DNA of 64,000 nt from NCBI RefSeq assembly GCF_003837805.1, contig NZ_RQIT01000002.1:620001-684000 (forward strand). The letters are read 5' to 3'. Numbering within the stretch: the stretch's first letter is position 1; every line of letters begins with the position of its first letter. The notes beneath the pieces were generated by a model. It had not been told where the DNA came from and did not search any database. It saw only the letters and a program-made list of their open reading frames with translations. This document shows, piece after piece, positions 43,522 to 52,742 of the stretch. The DNA comes from Bradyrhizobium sp. RP6 (GTDB lineage Bacteria; Pseudomonadota; Alphaproteobacteria; Rhizobiales; Xanthobacteraceae). The position numbers were made by a program, and so were the translations under genes.

Positions 43522-45021
43522 ATGTCCGATGCCATCAAGGTCGGCTTTGTCCCCTTGTCTGCCGCCCCCCGTGGCATCCTGGTGGTGTTCTGCGATGACG
43601 GCCTGAAGCTCGGCCCGGCGACGGCCAAGGCACTGGGTGGCGCTGTCGATCTTGTGAAGCGTGCGGCTGCTGCGGCCGCCTTCAAAGGTAAAACCGGGGC
43701 CGCGCTGGACATTCTGGCGCCGGAGGGCGTGAAGGCGACCCGGCTGATCGTGATCGGCGCCGGCAAGGCGACCGGCCTGAAGGCGAACGATTTCCTCAAA
43801 TTCGGCGGGGTGGCAGCGAGCAAGCTGCCCGCTGGCACCAGCGCTATGACCATCGTGGCGGAGCTGCCCGGCGGCGCCATAACGAGCGAGCAGGCGGTGG
43901 CGATCGCCTCGGGCCTGCGCTTACGCACCTACAAGTTCGACCGTTACAAGACGAAGAAGAAGGAGGGCGAGGAGGGCGGCTCGCGCGCCGACGTCTCGCT
44001 CGCGGTTGGCGATGCCGGTGCCGCGAAGAAGGCGTTTGCCTCGGCCGCCCACGTCATCGACGGCGTGATCATCGCGCGCGACCTCGTCAACGAGCCGCCG
44101 AACGTGCTTTTCCCCGAGGAGTTCGCGCGCCGCGCCGGTCAGCTCCGCAAGCTTGGCGTCAAGGTCGAGGTGCTCGACGTCAAGGCGATGCAGAAGCTCG
44201 GCATGGGTGCGCTGCTCGGCGTCGGCCAGGGTTCGGCGCGGCCGAGCCGCACCGTGATCATGCGCTGGGACGGGGCCAGGAAGGGCGAGGCGCCGGTCGC
44301 TTTCGTCGGCAAGGGCGTCTGTTTCGACACCGGCGGCATCTCGATCAAGCCGGCCGGCAGCATGGAGGACATGAAGGGCGACATGGGAGGCGCGGCCTGC
44401 GTCGTCGGCCTGATGCATGCGCTCGCTGCGCGTAAAGCCAAGGTCAACGTCGTCGGCGCCATCGGTCTCGTCGAGAACATGCCCGACGGCAACGCCCAGC
44501 GGCCGGGCGACATCGTGACCTCGATGTCCGGTCAGACCATCGAGATCATCAATACCGACGCGGAAGGCCGCCTCGTGCTGGCCGACGTGCTCTGGTACGT
44601 CGCCAAGAAAGTGAAGCCGAAATTTATGGTGGATCTGGCGACGCTGACCGGCGCGATCATGGTTGCGCTCGGCACCGAGCACGCCGGCATGTTCTCCAAC
44701 AATGATGAGCTCGCCGACCGGCTGCTCGTGGCCGGCGTCGAGAGTGGGGAGAAGGTCTGGCGGATGCCGCTCGGCCCCGAATACGACAAGCTGATCGATT
44801 CCCAGTTCGCCGACATGAAGAACACCGGCGGCCGCCATGGCGGCTCGATCACTGCGGCACAGTTCCTCCAGCGCTTCGTCGACGGTGTGCCCTGGGCGCA
44901 TCTCGACATCGCGGGCACCGCTATGGGCGCGCCGAAGACCGACATCAACCAGAGCTGGGGAAGCGGCTATGGCGTCCGCCTGCTCGATCGGCTGGTCTCC
45001 GACCATTACGAGCGCAAATGA
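43522..45021 (+). CDS. pepA: leucyl aminopeptidase
   Basis: A 499-residue M17 di-metal aminopeptidase. The family signature [16 protein letters not shown] and the metal-binding [15 protein letters not shown] (with [10 protein letters not shown]) are intact. The N-terminal macro-like domain is present. AAAGGAG precedes the ATG. The gene pair pepA-holC downstream is the usual proteobacterial arrangement. Confidence 0.97.
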   Translation: MSDAIKVGFVPLSAAPRGILVVFCDDGLKLGPATAKALGGAVDLVKRAAAAAAFKGKTGAALDILAPEGVKATRLIVIGAGKATGLKANDFLKFGGVAASKLPAGTSAMTIVAELPGGAITSEQAVAIASGLRLRTYKFDRYKTKKKEGEEGGSRADVSLAVGDAGAAKKAFASAAHVIDGVIIARDLVNEPPNVLFPEEFARRAGQLRKLGVKVEVLDVKAMQKLGMGALLGVGQGSARPSRTVIMRWDGARKGEAPVAFVGKGVCFDTGGISIKPAGSMEDMKGDMGGAACVVGLMHALAARKAKVNVVGAIGLVENMPDGNAQRPGDIVTSMSGQTIEIINTDAEGRLVLADVLWYVAKKVKPKFMVDLATLTGAIMVALGTEHAGMFSNNDELADRLLVAGVESGEKVWRMPLGPEYDKLIDSQFADMKNTGGRHGGSITAAQFLQRFVDGVPWAHLDIAGTAMGAPKTDINQSWGSGYGVRLLDRLVSDHYERK

Positions 45022-45027
45022 CCTGAG

Positions 45028-45480
45028 ATGACTGAAGTATTGTTCTACCATCTGCAAAACATGACGGTGGAGAATGTGTTGCCGCCGCTTCTCGAGAAAT
45101 CGCTCGAGCGCGGCTGGCGCGTCGTGGTGCAGTCGAACTCGGAGGAACGCGCCGATGCGCTCGACTCGCATTTGTGGACCTACCGCGACGATTCGTTCCT
45201 GCCGCACGCGACATGGCGGGTGAACGACGTTGCCGATCAGCCGATCGTGCTGGCGATCGAGGGGGGGAATCCAAATGGTGCCAATGTCCGCTTTCTGATC
45301 GACAACGCCGCGCTGCCGGAGGACTCGCATGGCTACGAGCGCATGGTGCTGCTGTTCGACGGCGACGATCCGGATGCGCTTGCGCTCGCCCGCGCGGCCT
45401 GGACCGATTGCAAGGCGCGGGGATTTGATGTCACCTACTGGCAGGCCGATGAGCGGGGCCGGTGGCAGAAGCGGAATTAG
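45028..45480 (+). CDS. holC: DNA polymerase III chi subunit
   Basis: A 150-residue chi subunit that links the clamp loader to SSB. It begins MTEVLFYHLQNMTVENVLPPLLEKS and contains DDSFLPHATWRVND and PIVLAIEGGNPNGANVRFLID, typical of alphaproteobacterial HolC. It starts six bases after pepA. Confidence 0.94.
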   Translation: MTEVLFYHLQNMTVENVLPPLLEKSLERGWRVVVQSNSEERADALDSHLWTYRDDSFLPHATWRVNDVADQPIVLAIEGGNPNGANVRFLIDNAALPEDSHGYERMVLLFDGDDPDALALARAAWTDCKARGFDVTYWQADERGRWQKRN

Positions 45481-45606
45481 CGGCCGTCAGCAATTAATGA
45501 TAATTTGCAGTTTGTGAACGATGCTGGCTTTTGTCACCTTCGTGCCGCAAAGGGATGTTGGGACAATCGTCTAGGGCTGGTCCTTCAGGCGGGGAATTAC
45601 TTTATC

Positions 45607-46131
45607 GTGCGACATCAAAAGCTTCCCGGCTCGCTCATGATTGCGTTGGCCGCCGTAGCACCGCTGGTTGCGGGCTGCTCAGGCGGCACTGATCTGCTGT
45701 CGAAGGACGCAGAATGGTTCCAGAAGCCGGGCCGTCTGTTCATCAAGAACATCTCGATCGAATCGCCGCCGCTGACACCTGACAAGCCGGTGGGAGCCGA
45801 GGACCTCGTCAGCGCCGACGGCGCCTGTCCCGGCATGGCGCCGCCTCCCGGGCCGGCCGACGCCAATGCGTCCACGACGGCCCCCGCTCCGATGGGCGGC
45901 ACGGTCGCGCTCGGGCATACCGAATGCGACGTGGTGCGCGGCATCGGCGCGCCTTCGAACGTCAACCTGTCCACCGACGCCATCGGCCGACGCGTCGCCG
46001 TCGTCACCTGGACCACCGGCCCGCGCGCCGGCATCTACACGTTCACGGCCGGACGCCTGTCCTCGATCGAGGGCAATCCCGAGCCGCAGCCGGTGCCGAA
46101 GGCGACCAAGCCGAAGAAGAAGCACGGGTAG
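45607..46131 (+). CDS. putative lipoprotein, alphaproteobacterial
   Basis: About 174 residues from a GTG at 45607 (RHQKLPGSLMIALAAVA). The lipobox reads LVAGC, so the protein should be lipid-anchored in the outer or inner membrane. The middle contains PPLTPDKPVGAEDLVSADGACPG and a conserved-looking GHTECDVVRGIGAPSNV segment, ending in a Lys-rich tail (KKKHG). An ATG at 45637 is an alternative but would shorten the signal. Function unknown. Confidence 0.72.
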   Translation: MRHQKLPGSLMIALAAVAPLVAGCSGGTDLLSKDAEWFQKPGRLFIKNISIESPPLTPDKPVGAEDLVSADGACPGMAPPPGPADANASTTAPAPMGGTVALGHTECDVVRGIGAPSNVNLSTDAIGRRVAVVTWTTGPRAGIYTFTAGRLSSIEGNPEPQPVPKATKPKKKHG

Positions 46132-46173
46132 GCGGGCTCGATTGGCTGCCGACTGCGCAGACCGTCCAGGTCA

Positions 46174-46962
46174 TCAAGCCTCTTTGCGCCCCTTCACTGC
46201 CGTGGCCGAGGCATGAACGGTGATAACGCCTGTCGCGCTTACCGGCAGTCGCGCCTGGAGCCGACGTTTGAGCTCCGCACCCTCGGCTTCCGATAGCTTT
46301 CCCACGATGCCCGTCGGGCTGCTCACGACCATGGAGAGCCAGTAGTCGTCAAAGTCGGAGAACGTTCGCTCGACCACCAGCTCGCGGGTTTCGATGTCAC
46401 GCAGACCGAGCTCTGCCCAGAGCGCCTTCAGCGCCTCGAAACGCGAGATGTCCGCGCTCGGCGGGCGCGCTGCCGCGATGCCAAGTGCATCCAACTCCTC
46501 CCATAATGGTTGGGTGGGCGTGCCGCCGCGCAAAATGTCCCAGGTGTAGGACGCGACCAGGCCGCCTGGCTTGGTGACGCGGACCATTTCCGCGGCGCCT
46601 TTGCGCGGGTCGGGAACGAAGAACAACACCAGCGCCATCACCGCGATGTCGAAGCGGTTGGGCTCGTAGGGCAAGGCCATCGCATCGCCGATCGAGAGTT
46701 CGACCTGCTTTGCCGACAACTTTTCTCGCGCCGTCGCAATCTGCGCGTCGGAGGGATCGATCGCGCAAACCGACGAAGGGGCGGATCTTGCAACAAGGAG
46801 TTCGGTGAACGCGCCGTTGCCTGCACCGACATCCACCCAGGCCAGTCCCGGACGGGGCGCGAGCCAGTCGAGAAACAGATTGCCGGCGGATCGGCTCCAG
46901 GGCGCCATGAAGCGTTCGTAAGCCGCGCCGTCGGTGAATTTGATCGGTTCGGGTGACGACAT
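46174..46962 (-). CDS. class I SAM-dependent methyltransferase
   Basis: A 262-residue methyltransferase of the UbiE/MenG-like type. The SAM motif is VDVGAGNGAFTELL, then CAIDPSDAQIATARE and DAMALPYEPNRFDIAVMALVL, with the post-motif KPGGLVASYTWD. AAGGAG nine bases before the ATG at 46960-46962 fixes the start. The substrate cannot be inferred; it stands alone, convergent with the lipoprotein gene and divergent from the Bug-type gene. Confidence 0.9.
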   Translation of the reverse strand: MSSPEPIKFTDGAAYERFMAPWSRSAGNLFLDWLAPRPGLAWVDVGAGNGAFTELLVARSAPSSVCAIDPSDAQIATAREKLSAKQVELSIGDAMALPYEPNRFDIAVMALVLFFVPDPRKGAAEMVRVTKPGGLVASYTWDILRGGTPTQPLWEELDALGIAAARPPSADISRFEALKALWAELGLRDIETRELVVERTFSDFDDYWLSMVVSSPTGIVGKLSEAEGAELKRRLQARLPVSATGVITVHASATAVKGRKEA

Positions 46963-47151
46963 CCGGGATCTCCTTGAAGATTGACGATTCAAAATATCCT
47001 TTGGCAAAAAAGTCAGCGCCTACGTCGTACCATGAAGCCGCATGACGTGCGATGTGCCGCAGCAGATGCGCCTCCAGCGTGCACCGCTTTCGTGATGGCC
47101 GCGCGTCCCGGAATGCGCTTGTATGGCGTCAACAACAATCCGGAGGAAACT

Positions 47152-48117
47152 ATGTGGTTCATTGCCCTCGTATCAGCGCTGCTTCTGCCACTCAGTGCGG
47201 CTGTCGCACAGGACTATCCAATCCGGCCGATCACCATACTGGTTCCTTTCGCCGCGGGCGGACCGACCGACACCATCGCACGCCTGACCGCGGCCGGCAT
47301 GGCGAAATCCCTGGGACAGCAGGTCATCGTCGAGAACGCGACCGGCGCCGGCGGCACCATCGGCTCGACCCGTGCTGCGCGCGCCCAGCCGGACGGTTAC
47401 ACGCTGCTGATCCATCATGTCGGCATCTCGACCGCCGCGACGCTGTACCGCAATTTGAGCTATGACACGAAGACGGCCTTTGCGCCGATCGGGCTCGTGA
47501 CCAACGCGCCGATGACGATCATCGCGCGTTCCGATTTCCCGCCCAACACGCTCAAGGAACTGGTCGCCTACGCCCAGCAGCAAGGCGACAAGCTGACTTA
47601 CGCCAACGCCGGGCTCGGCGCCGCATCACATCTGTGCGGCATGCTGTTCATGACCGCGATCCAGAAGCAGCTCACCACGGTGCCCTACAAGGGTAACGGT
47701 CCCATCATGAACGATCTGCTCGGCAAGCAGATCGATCTCACCTGCGACCAGGCGACGAACACCACCGGTCCGATCACGGCCAAGCAGGTCAAGGCCTACG
47801 CGATCACCACCAAGGAGCGGCTGAAGAGCCTGCCTGACCTGCCGACCGCCGACGAGGCCGGCCTCAAGGGTTTCGAGCTCGGCGTCTGGCACGGCCTCTA
47901 CGCTCCCAAGGGCACGCCGCCCGCGAACGTTCAGAAGCTGACGGCGGCGCTCCAGACCGCTCTTAAGGATCCCGCCTTGGTCGCACGGTTCAACGACATC
48001 AACACCGAGCCGGTGCCGCAGGACAAGGCGACGCCCGAGGCGCTCGGTGCGATGCTGAACAGCGAGATCGACCGCTGGGCGCCGATTATCAAGGCGGCGG
48101 GGCAGTATGCGGACTAA
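47152..48117 (+). CDS. Bug-family (TTT-type) solute-binding protein
   Basis: A 321-residue exported protein beginning MWFIALVSALLLPLSAAVA, then the classical Bug motif YPIRPITILVPFAAGGPTDTIARL, SLGQQVIVENATGAGGTIG and the C-terminal PEALGAMLNSEIDRWAPIIKAAG. Such proteins bind carboxylates. No TctAB membrane genes are nearby, so it is an orphan binder. GGAGGAAACT precedes the ATG at 47152. Confidence 0.93.
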   Translation: MWFIALVSALLLPLSAAVAQDYPIRPITILVPFAAGGPTDTIARLTAAGMAKSLGQQVIVENATGAGGTIGSTRAARAQPDGYTLLIHHVGISTAATLYRNLSYDTKTAFAPIGLVTNAPMTIIARSDFPPNTLKELVAYAQQQGDKLTYANAGLGAASHLCGMLFMTAIQKQLTTVPYKGNGPIMNDLLGKQIDLTCDQATNTTGPITAKQVKAYAITTKERLKSLPDLPTADEAGLKGFELGVWHGLYAPKGTPPANVQKLTAALQTALKDPALVARFNDINTEPVPQDKATPEALGAMLNSEIDRWAPIIKAAGQYAD

Positions 48118-48154
48118 GCCAGCCGTAAGAACATGCAGCTCAGTGACTTGTAGT

Positions 48155-48172
48155 CGGGTAATTTGCTACCCG
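48155..48172. terminator. hairpin between convergent genes, CGGGTA-N6-TACCCG
   Basis: A perfect six-base stem with a six-base loop, lying 38 bases after the Bug-type gene stop and immediately before the dispersed repeat copy 2. It may serve as a weak bidirectional terminator. Confidence 0.4.
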
Positions 48173-48193
48173 TACTGTGCATGGGGTTGTTTT
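48173..48193. repeat. dispersed repeat, copy 2 (TGTGCATGGGGTTGTTTT core)
   Basis: Identical over 21 bases to 5972-5992 and likewise placed just past the stop of a minus-strand gene; see copy 1. Here it follows directly after a hairpin and ends 14 bases from the ABC-F stop codon. Confidence 0.65.
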
Positions 48194-48206
48194 CAAGATT
48201 TTGAGT

Positions 48207-50066
48207 CTACCCCGCCGCCTCGTCGAACTGCGTGCTTGCCTCCAGCCACTGCTCCTCCGCCCGCGCCAGCGCGTCGGCGGCATTGGCGCGCGCTTTCGAC
48301 AGTTGCGCGGCCTGCTTGGGATCGCGCGTAAAAATGTCGGGCAGGGCGAGCGCAGTGTCGATCTTCGTGATGATCTCGCTGACGCGGGCGATCTCGGCCT
48401 CGGCTTCCGCGATGCGCTTCTTCAGCGAGCCGCGATTGTCCGACCTCACGCGCTGCGGCTTCTCGCTCGCGGCGCTGCGCTCGCGCGGGGCTTCCGCGTT
48501 GCGCGTGGACAGCACCAAGCGGCGGTATTCGTCGAGATCGCCGTCGTAATTGGTCACGGTGCGGTCGGCGACGATCCAGAGTCGCTCGGCGCAGGCCTCG
48601 ATCAGATAGCGGTCGTGCGAGACCATGATGACGGCGCCTGGGAATTCATTGATCGCTTCGGCGAGCGCGGCGCGGCTGTCGATGTCGAGATGGTTGGTCG
48701 GCTCGTCCAGGATGATCATGTTGGGGCCGAAGAAGGTGGCAAGGCCGAGCAGCAGCCGCGCCTTCTCGCCGCCCGACAATTTGCCGGCCTTGGTGTCGGC
48801 CGCCTTGCCGGAGAAGCCGATCGCGCCGGCACGTGCGCGCACTTTGGCTTCGGGCGCGTCGCCCATCAGCTTGCGGACATGGTCGTAGGCGGAGGCGTCC
48901 TCGTTCAGCTCGTCGAGCTGATGCTGCGCGAAATAGGCGATCGACAGCTTGTCCGCGCGGGTCACTTTGCCGGAGAACGGCGCGAGACGTCCGGCGAGCA
49001 GTTTGACCAGAGTCGACTTGCCGTTGCCGTTGGCGCCCAACAGCGCGATGCGGTCGTCATTGTCGATGCGCAGGGTGATGCGGCTCAGCACCGGCGTTGC
49101 CGGATCGTAGCCGACCGAGGCGTTGTCGACCGCGATGATCGGCGGCGACAGGATTTTCTCCGGCGCGGGAAAGCTGATCTCGCGCACGTCCTCGGTGACC
49201 AGCGCCGTGATCGGCTTCAGCCGTTCCAGCATCTTCACGCGCGATTGCGCCTGGGTCGCCTTGGAGGCCTTGGCCTTGAAGCGATCGACGAAGGCCTGCA
49301 GGCGCGCACGCTCGGCCTCCTGTCGCTTGACCGCCTTCGCATCGAGCAGCTCGCGCGCGGCACGCTGCTCCTCGAACGAGGAGTAGGTGCCCTTGTAGAG
49401 CGTGAGCTTGCCGCGCTCCAGATGCAGGATCTGGTCGACCGAGCTTTCCAGGAGGTCGCGGTCGTGGCTGATCACGATGACCGTGCGCGGATAATGCGCG
49501 AGGTGATCCTCCAGCCACAGCGTGCCTTCGAGATCGAGATAGTTGGTGGGCTCGTCGAGCAGCAGAAGGTCGGGAGCCGCGAACAGTGTGGCGGCGAGCG
49601 CGACGCGCATGCGCCAGCCGCCGGAGAATTCGGCGCAGGGACGCAACTGGTCCGCGGCGGAGAAGCCGAGGCCGGAGAGGATCGCGGCCGCACGGCTCGG
49701 CGCCGAATGCGCGTCGATATCCACCAGCCGGGTCTGGATCTCGGCGATCCGGTGCGGGTCGGTCGCGCTCTCGGCTTCGGCGAGCAGCGCATCGCGTTCG
49801 AGGTCGGCCTTGAGCACGACCGAGATCAGGCTTTCGGGGCCGTTCGGCGCTTCCTGCGCCAGGCTGCCGATGCGCCAGCGCGGCGGCAGGGTCACCGAGC
49901 CGTGCTCGGCCGCGAGCTCGCCGCGGATCACCTTGAACAGCGTCGACTTGCCGGTGCCGTTGCGCCCGACCAGGCCGACGCGCGATCCGGGCGTGATCTG
50001 CACGGAACTCTGGTCGATCAAAAGGCGTCCGGCGAGACGGATGGAGAGATCGGTGATAGCGAGCAT
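48207..50066 (-). CDS. ABC-F family ATPase (translation factor type)
   Basis: A 619-residue soluble protein with two ABC domains and no membrane segments. Domain 1: Walker A GRNGTGKST, signature FSGGWRMRVALA, Walker B LLLDEPTNYLDLE; domain 2: GANGNGKST, LSGGEKARLLLGL, IILDEPTNHLDID. The inter-domain linker rich in Lys/Arg/Ala (AKAVKRQEAERARLQAFVDRF) and a C-terminal coiled coil place it with YheS/Uup-type ABC-F proteins acting on the ribosome. Which subfamily is not certain. Confidence 0.93.
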   Translation of the reverse strand: MLAITDLSIRLAGRLLIDQSSVQITPGSRVGLVGRNGTGKSTLFKVIRGELAAEHGSVTLPPRWRIGSLAQEAPNGPESLISVVLKADLERDALLAEAESATDPHRIAEIQTRLVDIDAHSAPSRAAAILSGLGFSAADQLRPCAEFSGGWRMRVALAATLFAAPDLLLLDEPTNYLDLEGTLWLEDHLAHYPRTVIVISHDRDLLESSVDQILHLERGKLTLYKGTYSSFEEQRAARELLDAKAVKRQEAERARLQAFVDRFKAKASKATQAQSRVKMLERLKPITALVTEDVREISFPAPEKILSPPIIAVDNASVGYDPATPVLSRITLRIDNDDRIALLGANGNGKSTLVKLLAGRLAPFSGKVTRADKLSIAYFAQHQLDELNEDASAYDHVRKLMGDAPEAKVRARAGAIGFSGKAADTKAGKLSGGEKARLLLGLATFFGPNMIILDEPTNHLDIDSRAALAEAINEFPGAVIMVSHDRYLIEACAERLWIVADRTVTNYDGDLDEYRRLVLSTRNAEAPRERSAASEKPQRVRSDNRGSLKKRIAEAEAEIARVSEIITKIDTALALPDIFTRDPKQAAQLSKARANAADALARAEEQWLEASTQFDEAAG

Positions 50067-50112
50067 GCGGCCTTGTCACCGCAAGGCGCGTCGAACGCAA
50101 CTCGTTTTTCCG

Positions 50113-50331
50113 TCAGTGTGGCTCCCGCTCGCGCCGCTGCAGCTCGTTCAGGAGTTGCTCGAGATGGGTCGGGAGGCGAGGTTCTGGCCGGAGGCTCTGT
50201 TGCAGCCGCTCGCCCACGGCATCGCAAATCGAGCGGCTGGTGCGCCGGTCGATCTGTTCGCTGTCATCGGCAAGCAGGCCAGCCATCGCGAGGTTCCGTG
50301 CTCTCAAGGTAAGGACACGGTACCAAGTCAT
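50113..50331 (-). CDS. small hypothetical protein (72 aa)
   Basis: Starts MTWYRVLTLRARNLAMAGLL at the ATG 50329-50331 and ends LQRREREPH; the frame allows a start at 50382. The C-terminal half looks helical (THLEQLLNELQRRE). No signal peptide and no recognised family. It lies 46 bases upstream of the ABC-F gene on the same strand. Confidence 0.55.
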   Translation of the reverse strand: MTWYRVLTLRARNLAMAGLLADDSEQIDRRTSRSICDAVGERLQQSLRPEPRLPTHLEQLLNELQRREREPH

Positions 50332-50413
50332 TGCCGCCCAAATAGTTTCGCCGGCGGCGGGCCATGCCAGGCATTCTCGCAAAAATTGTATGAACTGCGC
50401 CTTTTCCGCTCAA

Positions 50414-50449
50414 GGAAAAGCCCCGGCGAGGGGGCGCCGGGGCTTCTCC
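50414..50449 (-). terminator. strong terminator of the Gly/His-rich protein gene
   Basis: Eleven-base arms AAGCCCCGGCG and CGCCGGGGCTT around a short G-rich loop. Read on the minus strand, the stem is followed by TTCCTTGAG. It lies 48 bases past the stop of the gene at 50498-50755. Confidence 0.7.
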
Positions 50450-50497
50450 TGGAAGGCACCTGGGGGGCTTAGGTACCTCGGAAAGGTGCTGACGGGC

Positions 50498-50755
50498 TCA
50501 GTAGCAGCGGTTGATCAGCCGCCAGCGAGGTCCCCAGGGGGTCGGGACCAGCCGGCGCACATAGCAGCCGCCATAACCGTAGGAGACCGGGGCATAGAAG
50601 CGCGGGCCGCCCCAGCCGTAGCCGTAGCCGTGGTGCCAGCCGCCGCCGTGCCAGCCCCAGCCGCCGCCGCGCCAGTGAGCGGAGGCCGAGGTCGGGGCCA
50701 GAGCGGCACCGAGCGCAACCGCAGCGACAGCGGCAAGCGAAAGTTTCCTCAACAT
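50498..50755 (-). CDS. small secreted Gly/His/Trp/Tyr-rich protein
   Basis: An 85-residue exported protein with a clear signal peptide (MLRKLSLAAVAAVALGAAL, cut after SASA near 26). The mature part is extremely rich in Gly, Trp, His and Tyr (HWRGGGWGWHGGGWHHGYGY) with two Cys near the end (GGCYVRRLV, NRCY). Similar short proteins are frequent in Bradyrhizobium and their role is unknown; metal binding through His is possible but unproven. A strong terminator follows at 50414-50449. Confidence 0.8.
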   Translation of the reverse strand: MLRKLSLAAVAAVALGAALAPTSASAHWRGGGWGWHGGGWHHGYGYGWGGPRFYAPVSYGYGGCYVRRLVPTPWGPRWRLINRCY

Positions 50756-51067
50756 GGTGATCTCCTCAAAACTGCCGGCGCGGCGGGGGCCGCGTCGATC
50801 GAAAGGCCGCCGAAACGGTCCGCCTGGTGATCAGGCTTCGGTTTCGATGGGCCCGACCTTACGCCGGTGAAGCTGAACCGATCCCTGACGGCGGTTTCAG
50901 ATTGGGTTCATCTGGGTGAAATTGTTGTCATCCATGCTGAATTGGGAGCCCGCCCCCGCGCCGAAGCGCCTGCGAGGGCCGTTTCGCCGGTCGCTTGCCG
51001 TCCGGCAAAGGCGCCGATATAAGCCCCGCAACTCCGAACCACCGCTTTCTTCCCAAGGGACAAGATT
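50756..51067. other. divergent promoter region (Gly-rich gene / ndk)
   Basis: About 312 bases. Short frames here have no support. AAGGGACAAG lies before ndk. No clear operator is seen. Confidence 0.4.
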
Positions 51068-51490
51068 ATGGCCATCGAACGCACTTTCTCGATCATCAAG
51101 CCCGACGCGACCGAGCGTAACCTGACCGGCGCGGTCAACGCCGTGATCGAGAAGGCGGGCCTGCGCATCGTCGCGCAGAAGCGAATCCGCATGACCAAGG
51201 AGCAGGCCGAGACCTTCTACGCCGTCCACAAGGCGCGCCCGTTCTTCGGCGAGCTCGTTGCGTTCATGACCTCCGGCCCGGTCGTGGTTCAGGTTCTGGA
51301 AGGCGAGGGCGCTATCGCCAAGTACCGCGAGGTGATGGGCGCGACCGATCCGGCCAAGGCCGCCGAGGGCACCGTCCGCAAGCTCTACGCAAAGTCGATC
51401 GGCGAGAACTCGGTGCACGGTTCGGACGCGCCGGAGACCGCCGCGATCGAGATCGCGCAGTTCTTCTCGGGCAACGAGATCGTCGGCTGA
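51068..51490 (+). CDS. ndk: nucleoside diphosphate kinase
   Basis: A 140-residue enzyme that transfers phosphate from NTP to NDP through a phosphohistidine. It begins [17 protein letters not shown]; the active histidine is H117 in [10 protein letters not shown]. Normal length. The TerC-family gene starts 44 bases downstream. Confidence 0.98.
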   Translation: MAIERTFSIIKPDATERNLTGAVNAVIEKAGLRIVAQKRIRMTKEQAETFYAVHKARPFFGELVAFMTSGPVVVQVLEGEGAIAKYREVMGATDPAKAAEGTVRKLYAKSIGENSVHGSDAPETAAIEIAQFFSGNEIVG

Positions 51491-51534
51491 TCCATCGGCC
51501 GACAGGTTAGGGACGACGGGCGAAAGGACTGATT

Positions 51535-52395
51535 GTGGACTGGCTCTGGCAGATCTTCGATCCCGCTACGATCGGGGCATTCTTCACCCAGTTCCGCAAC
51601 GAGATGGCCGAACCGACCTTCTGGCTCGCGGTCGGTAAGATCATCTGGATCAACATCCTGCTCTCCGGCGACAACGCGCTGGTGATTGCGCTCGCCTGCC
51701 GCGGTCTCTCGCCGCGCCACCGGCTCTGGGGCATGATCTTCGGCGCCGGCGCAGCGGTGATGCTGCGAATCATCTTCACCGGCATCGTCGCCACCCTGAT
51801 GGGGCTGCCGTACCTCAAGCTCATCGGCGGTCTCGCGCTGATCGTGATCGCGGCCAAACTGCTGGTGCCGGAAAACGAGGACGAGGACGACGTCGAGTCC
51901 GCTTCGCATCTATGGCATGCCATCCAGATCGTCGTGGTCGCCGACATCGTCATGAGTCTCGACAACGTCATTGCGGTCGCTGCCGCGGCCAATGGCAGCG
52001 TGCCGCTGTTGATCCTCGGCCTCGCCATCAGCGTGCCGCTGATCGTCGCAGGCGCCGCGCTGATCATGGCGCTGCTCGCAAGACTGCCGGTCCTGGTCTG
52101 GGCTGGCGCTGCGCTGCTCGGCTGGATCGCGGGCGAGGTGATCGCGACCGACCCGGGCGTCACGCCGAAGCTGCACACGCTGCTCGACGGCCCGCTGGGC
52201 ACCTCGCTGGACAGCATGCTTGGCGCGCTGCGCATCCCGCCGCAGTTCGGCCATGGCGGGGCAGGCGGCGAATATCTCTGCGCCGTGCTCGGCGTCGTGG
52301 TCGTGCTGGCGGTCGGCTACATCTGGCGCCGACGCAGCCTGACTCAGGCAGCGCTCGAATCCTCCGAGCGCCACGCCAAGGCCTCCGCGGAGTGA
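51535..52395 (+). CDS. TerC family integral membrane protein (YjbE type)
   Basis: A 286-residue polytopic protein with about seven hydrophobic segments. Hallmark motifs are SGDNALVIALACRGL in the first repeat and ADIVMSLDNVIAVAAAA in the second (paired acidic/Asn residues in membrane helices). The TerC/YjbE family includes metal exporters such as Mn2+ efflux proteins; the substrate here is inferred only by family. The start is GTG at 51535 with AAAGGA upstream. Confidence 0.9.
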   Translation: MDWLWQIFDPATIGAFFTQFRNEMAEPTFWLAVGKIIWINILLSGDNALVIALACRGLSPRHRLWGMIFGAGAAVMLRIIFTGIVATLMGLPYLKLIGGLALIVIAAKLLVPENEDEDDVESASHLWHAIQIVVVADIVMSLDNVIAVAAAANGSVPLLILGLAISVPLIVAGAALIMALLARLPVLVWAGAALLGWIAGEVIATDPGVTPKLHTLLDGPLGTSLDSMLGALRIPPQFGHGGAGGEYLCAVLGVVVVLAVGYIWRRRSLTQAALESSERHAKASAE

Positions 52396-52742
52396 CGCTG
52401 CGGCGCTGATCGGCGCGGCCTTTCTCTCCAGCGATGAGAGGCGACCACATCACCGAGACGCGTGCCGCGTCGGCAGGACGCGAGCGATCACCAGCCGCAG
52501 GTTCGGCGCAGGCGTCCGAATCACTCCATCGTTGCGTTCGTATGACCGGCCTGCATCGCGCTTCGCGGGAGCTCGCGTCGTGCGCGCGGACGTTGCGTGG
52601 AGAGTCGTCCTGCGCAACCCTCACGCGATTTAGATCTTGTCTTATTATAAACTACTGAGATTCAAGGGTACTTTCGTTGACTCGATGAAGGTTCCCACGG
52701 CACCTCGCCCCGACGTTCATGTTCATGAAATCGGAAGGTGCG
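52396..52742 (+). other. leader/promoter region of the TonB receptor gene
   Basis: About 347 bases; the last 120 are noticeably A/T-richer and probably contain the promoter. An imperfect dyad TTTAGA...TATAAA (52629-52651) recalls iron-response elements, but its spacing does not match a known box. No gene is supported here. Confidence 0.35.

Noticed and set aside
48177..50312. 711-codon plus-strand frame opposite the ABC-F gene
   Set aside because: The ABC-F protein has all Walker and signature motifs; the antisense frame has none.
52629..52651. Iron-response (Irr/Fur-like) box upstream of the TonB receptor
   Set aside because: TTTAGA and TATAAA form only an imperfect dyad with unusual spacing; not convincing without a motif score.
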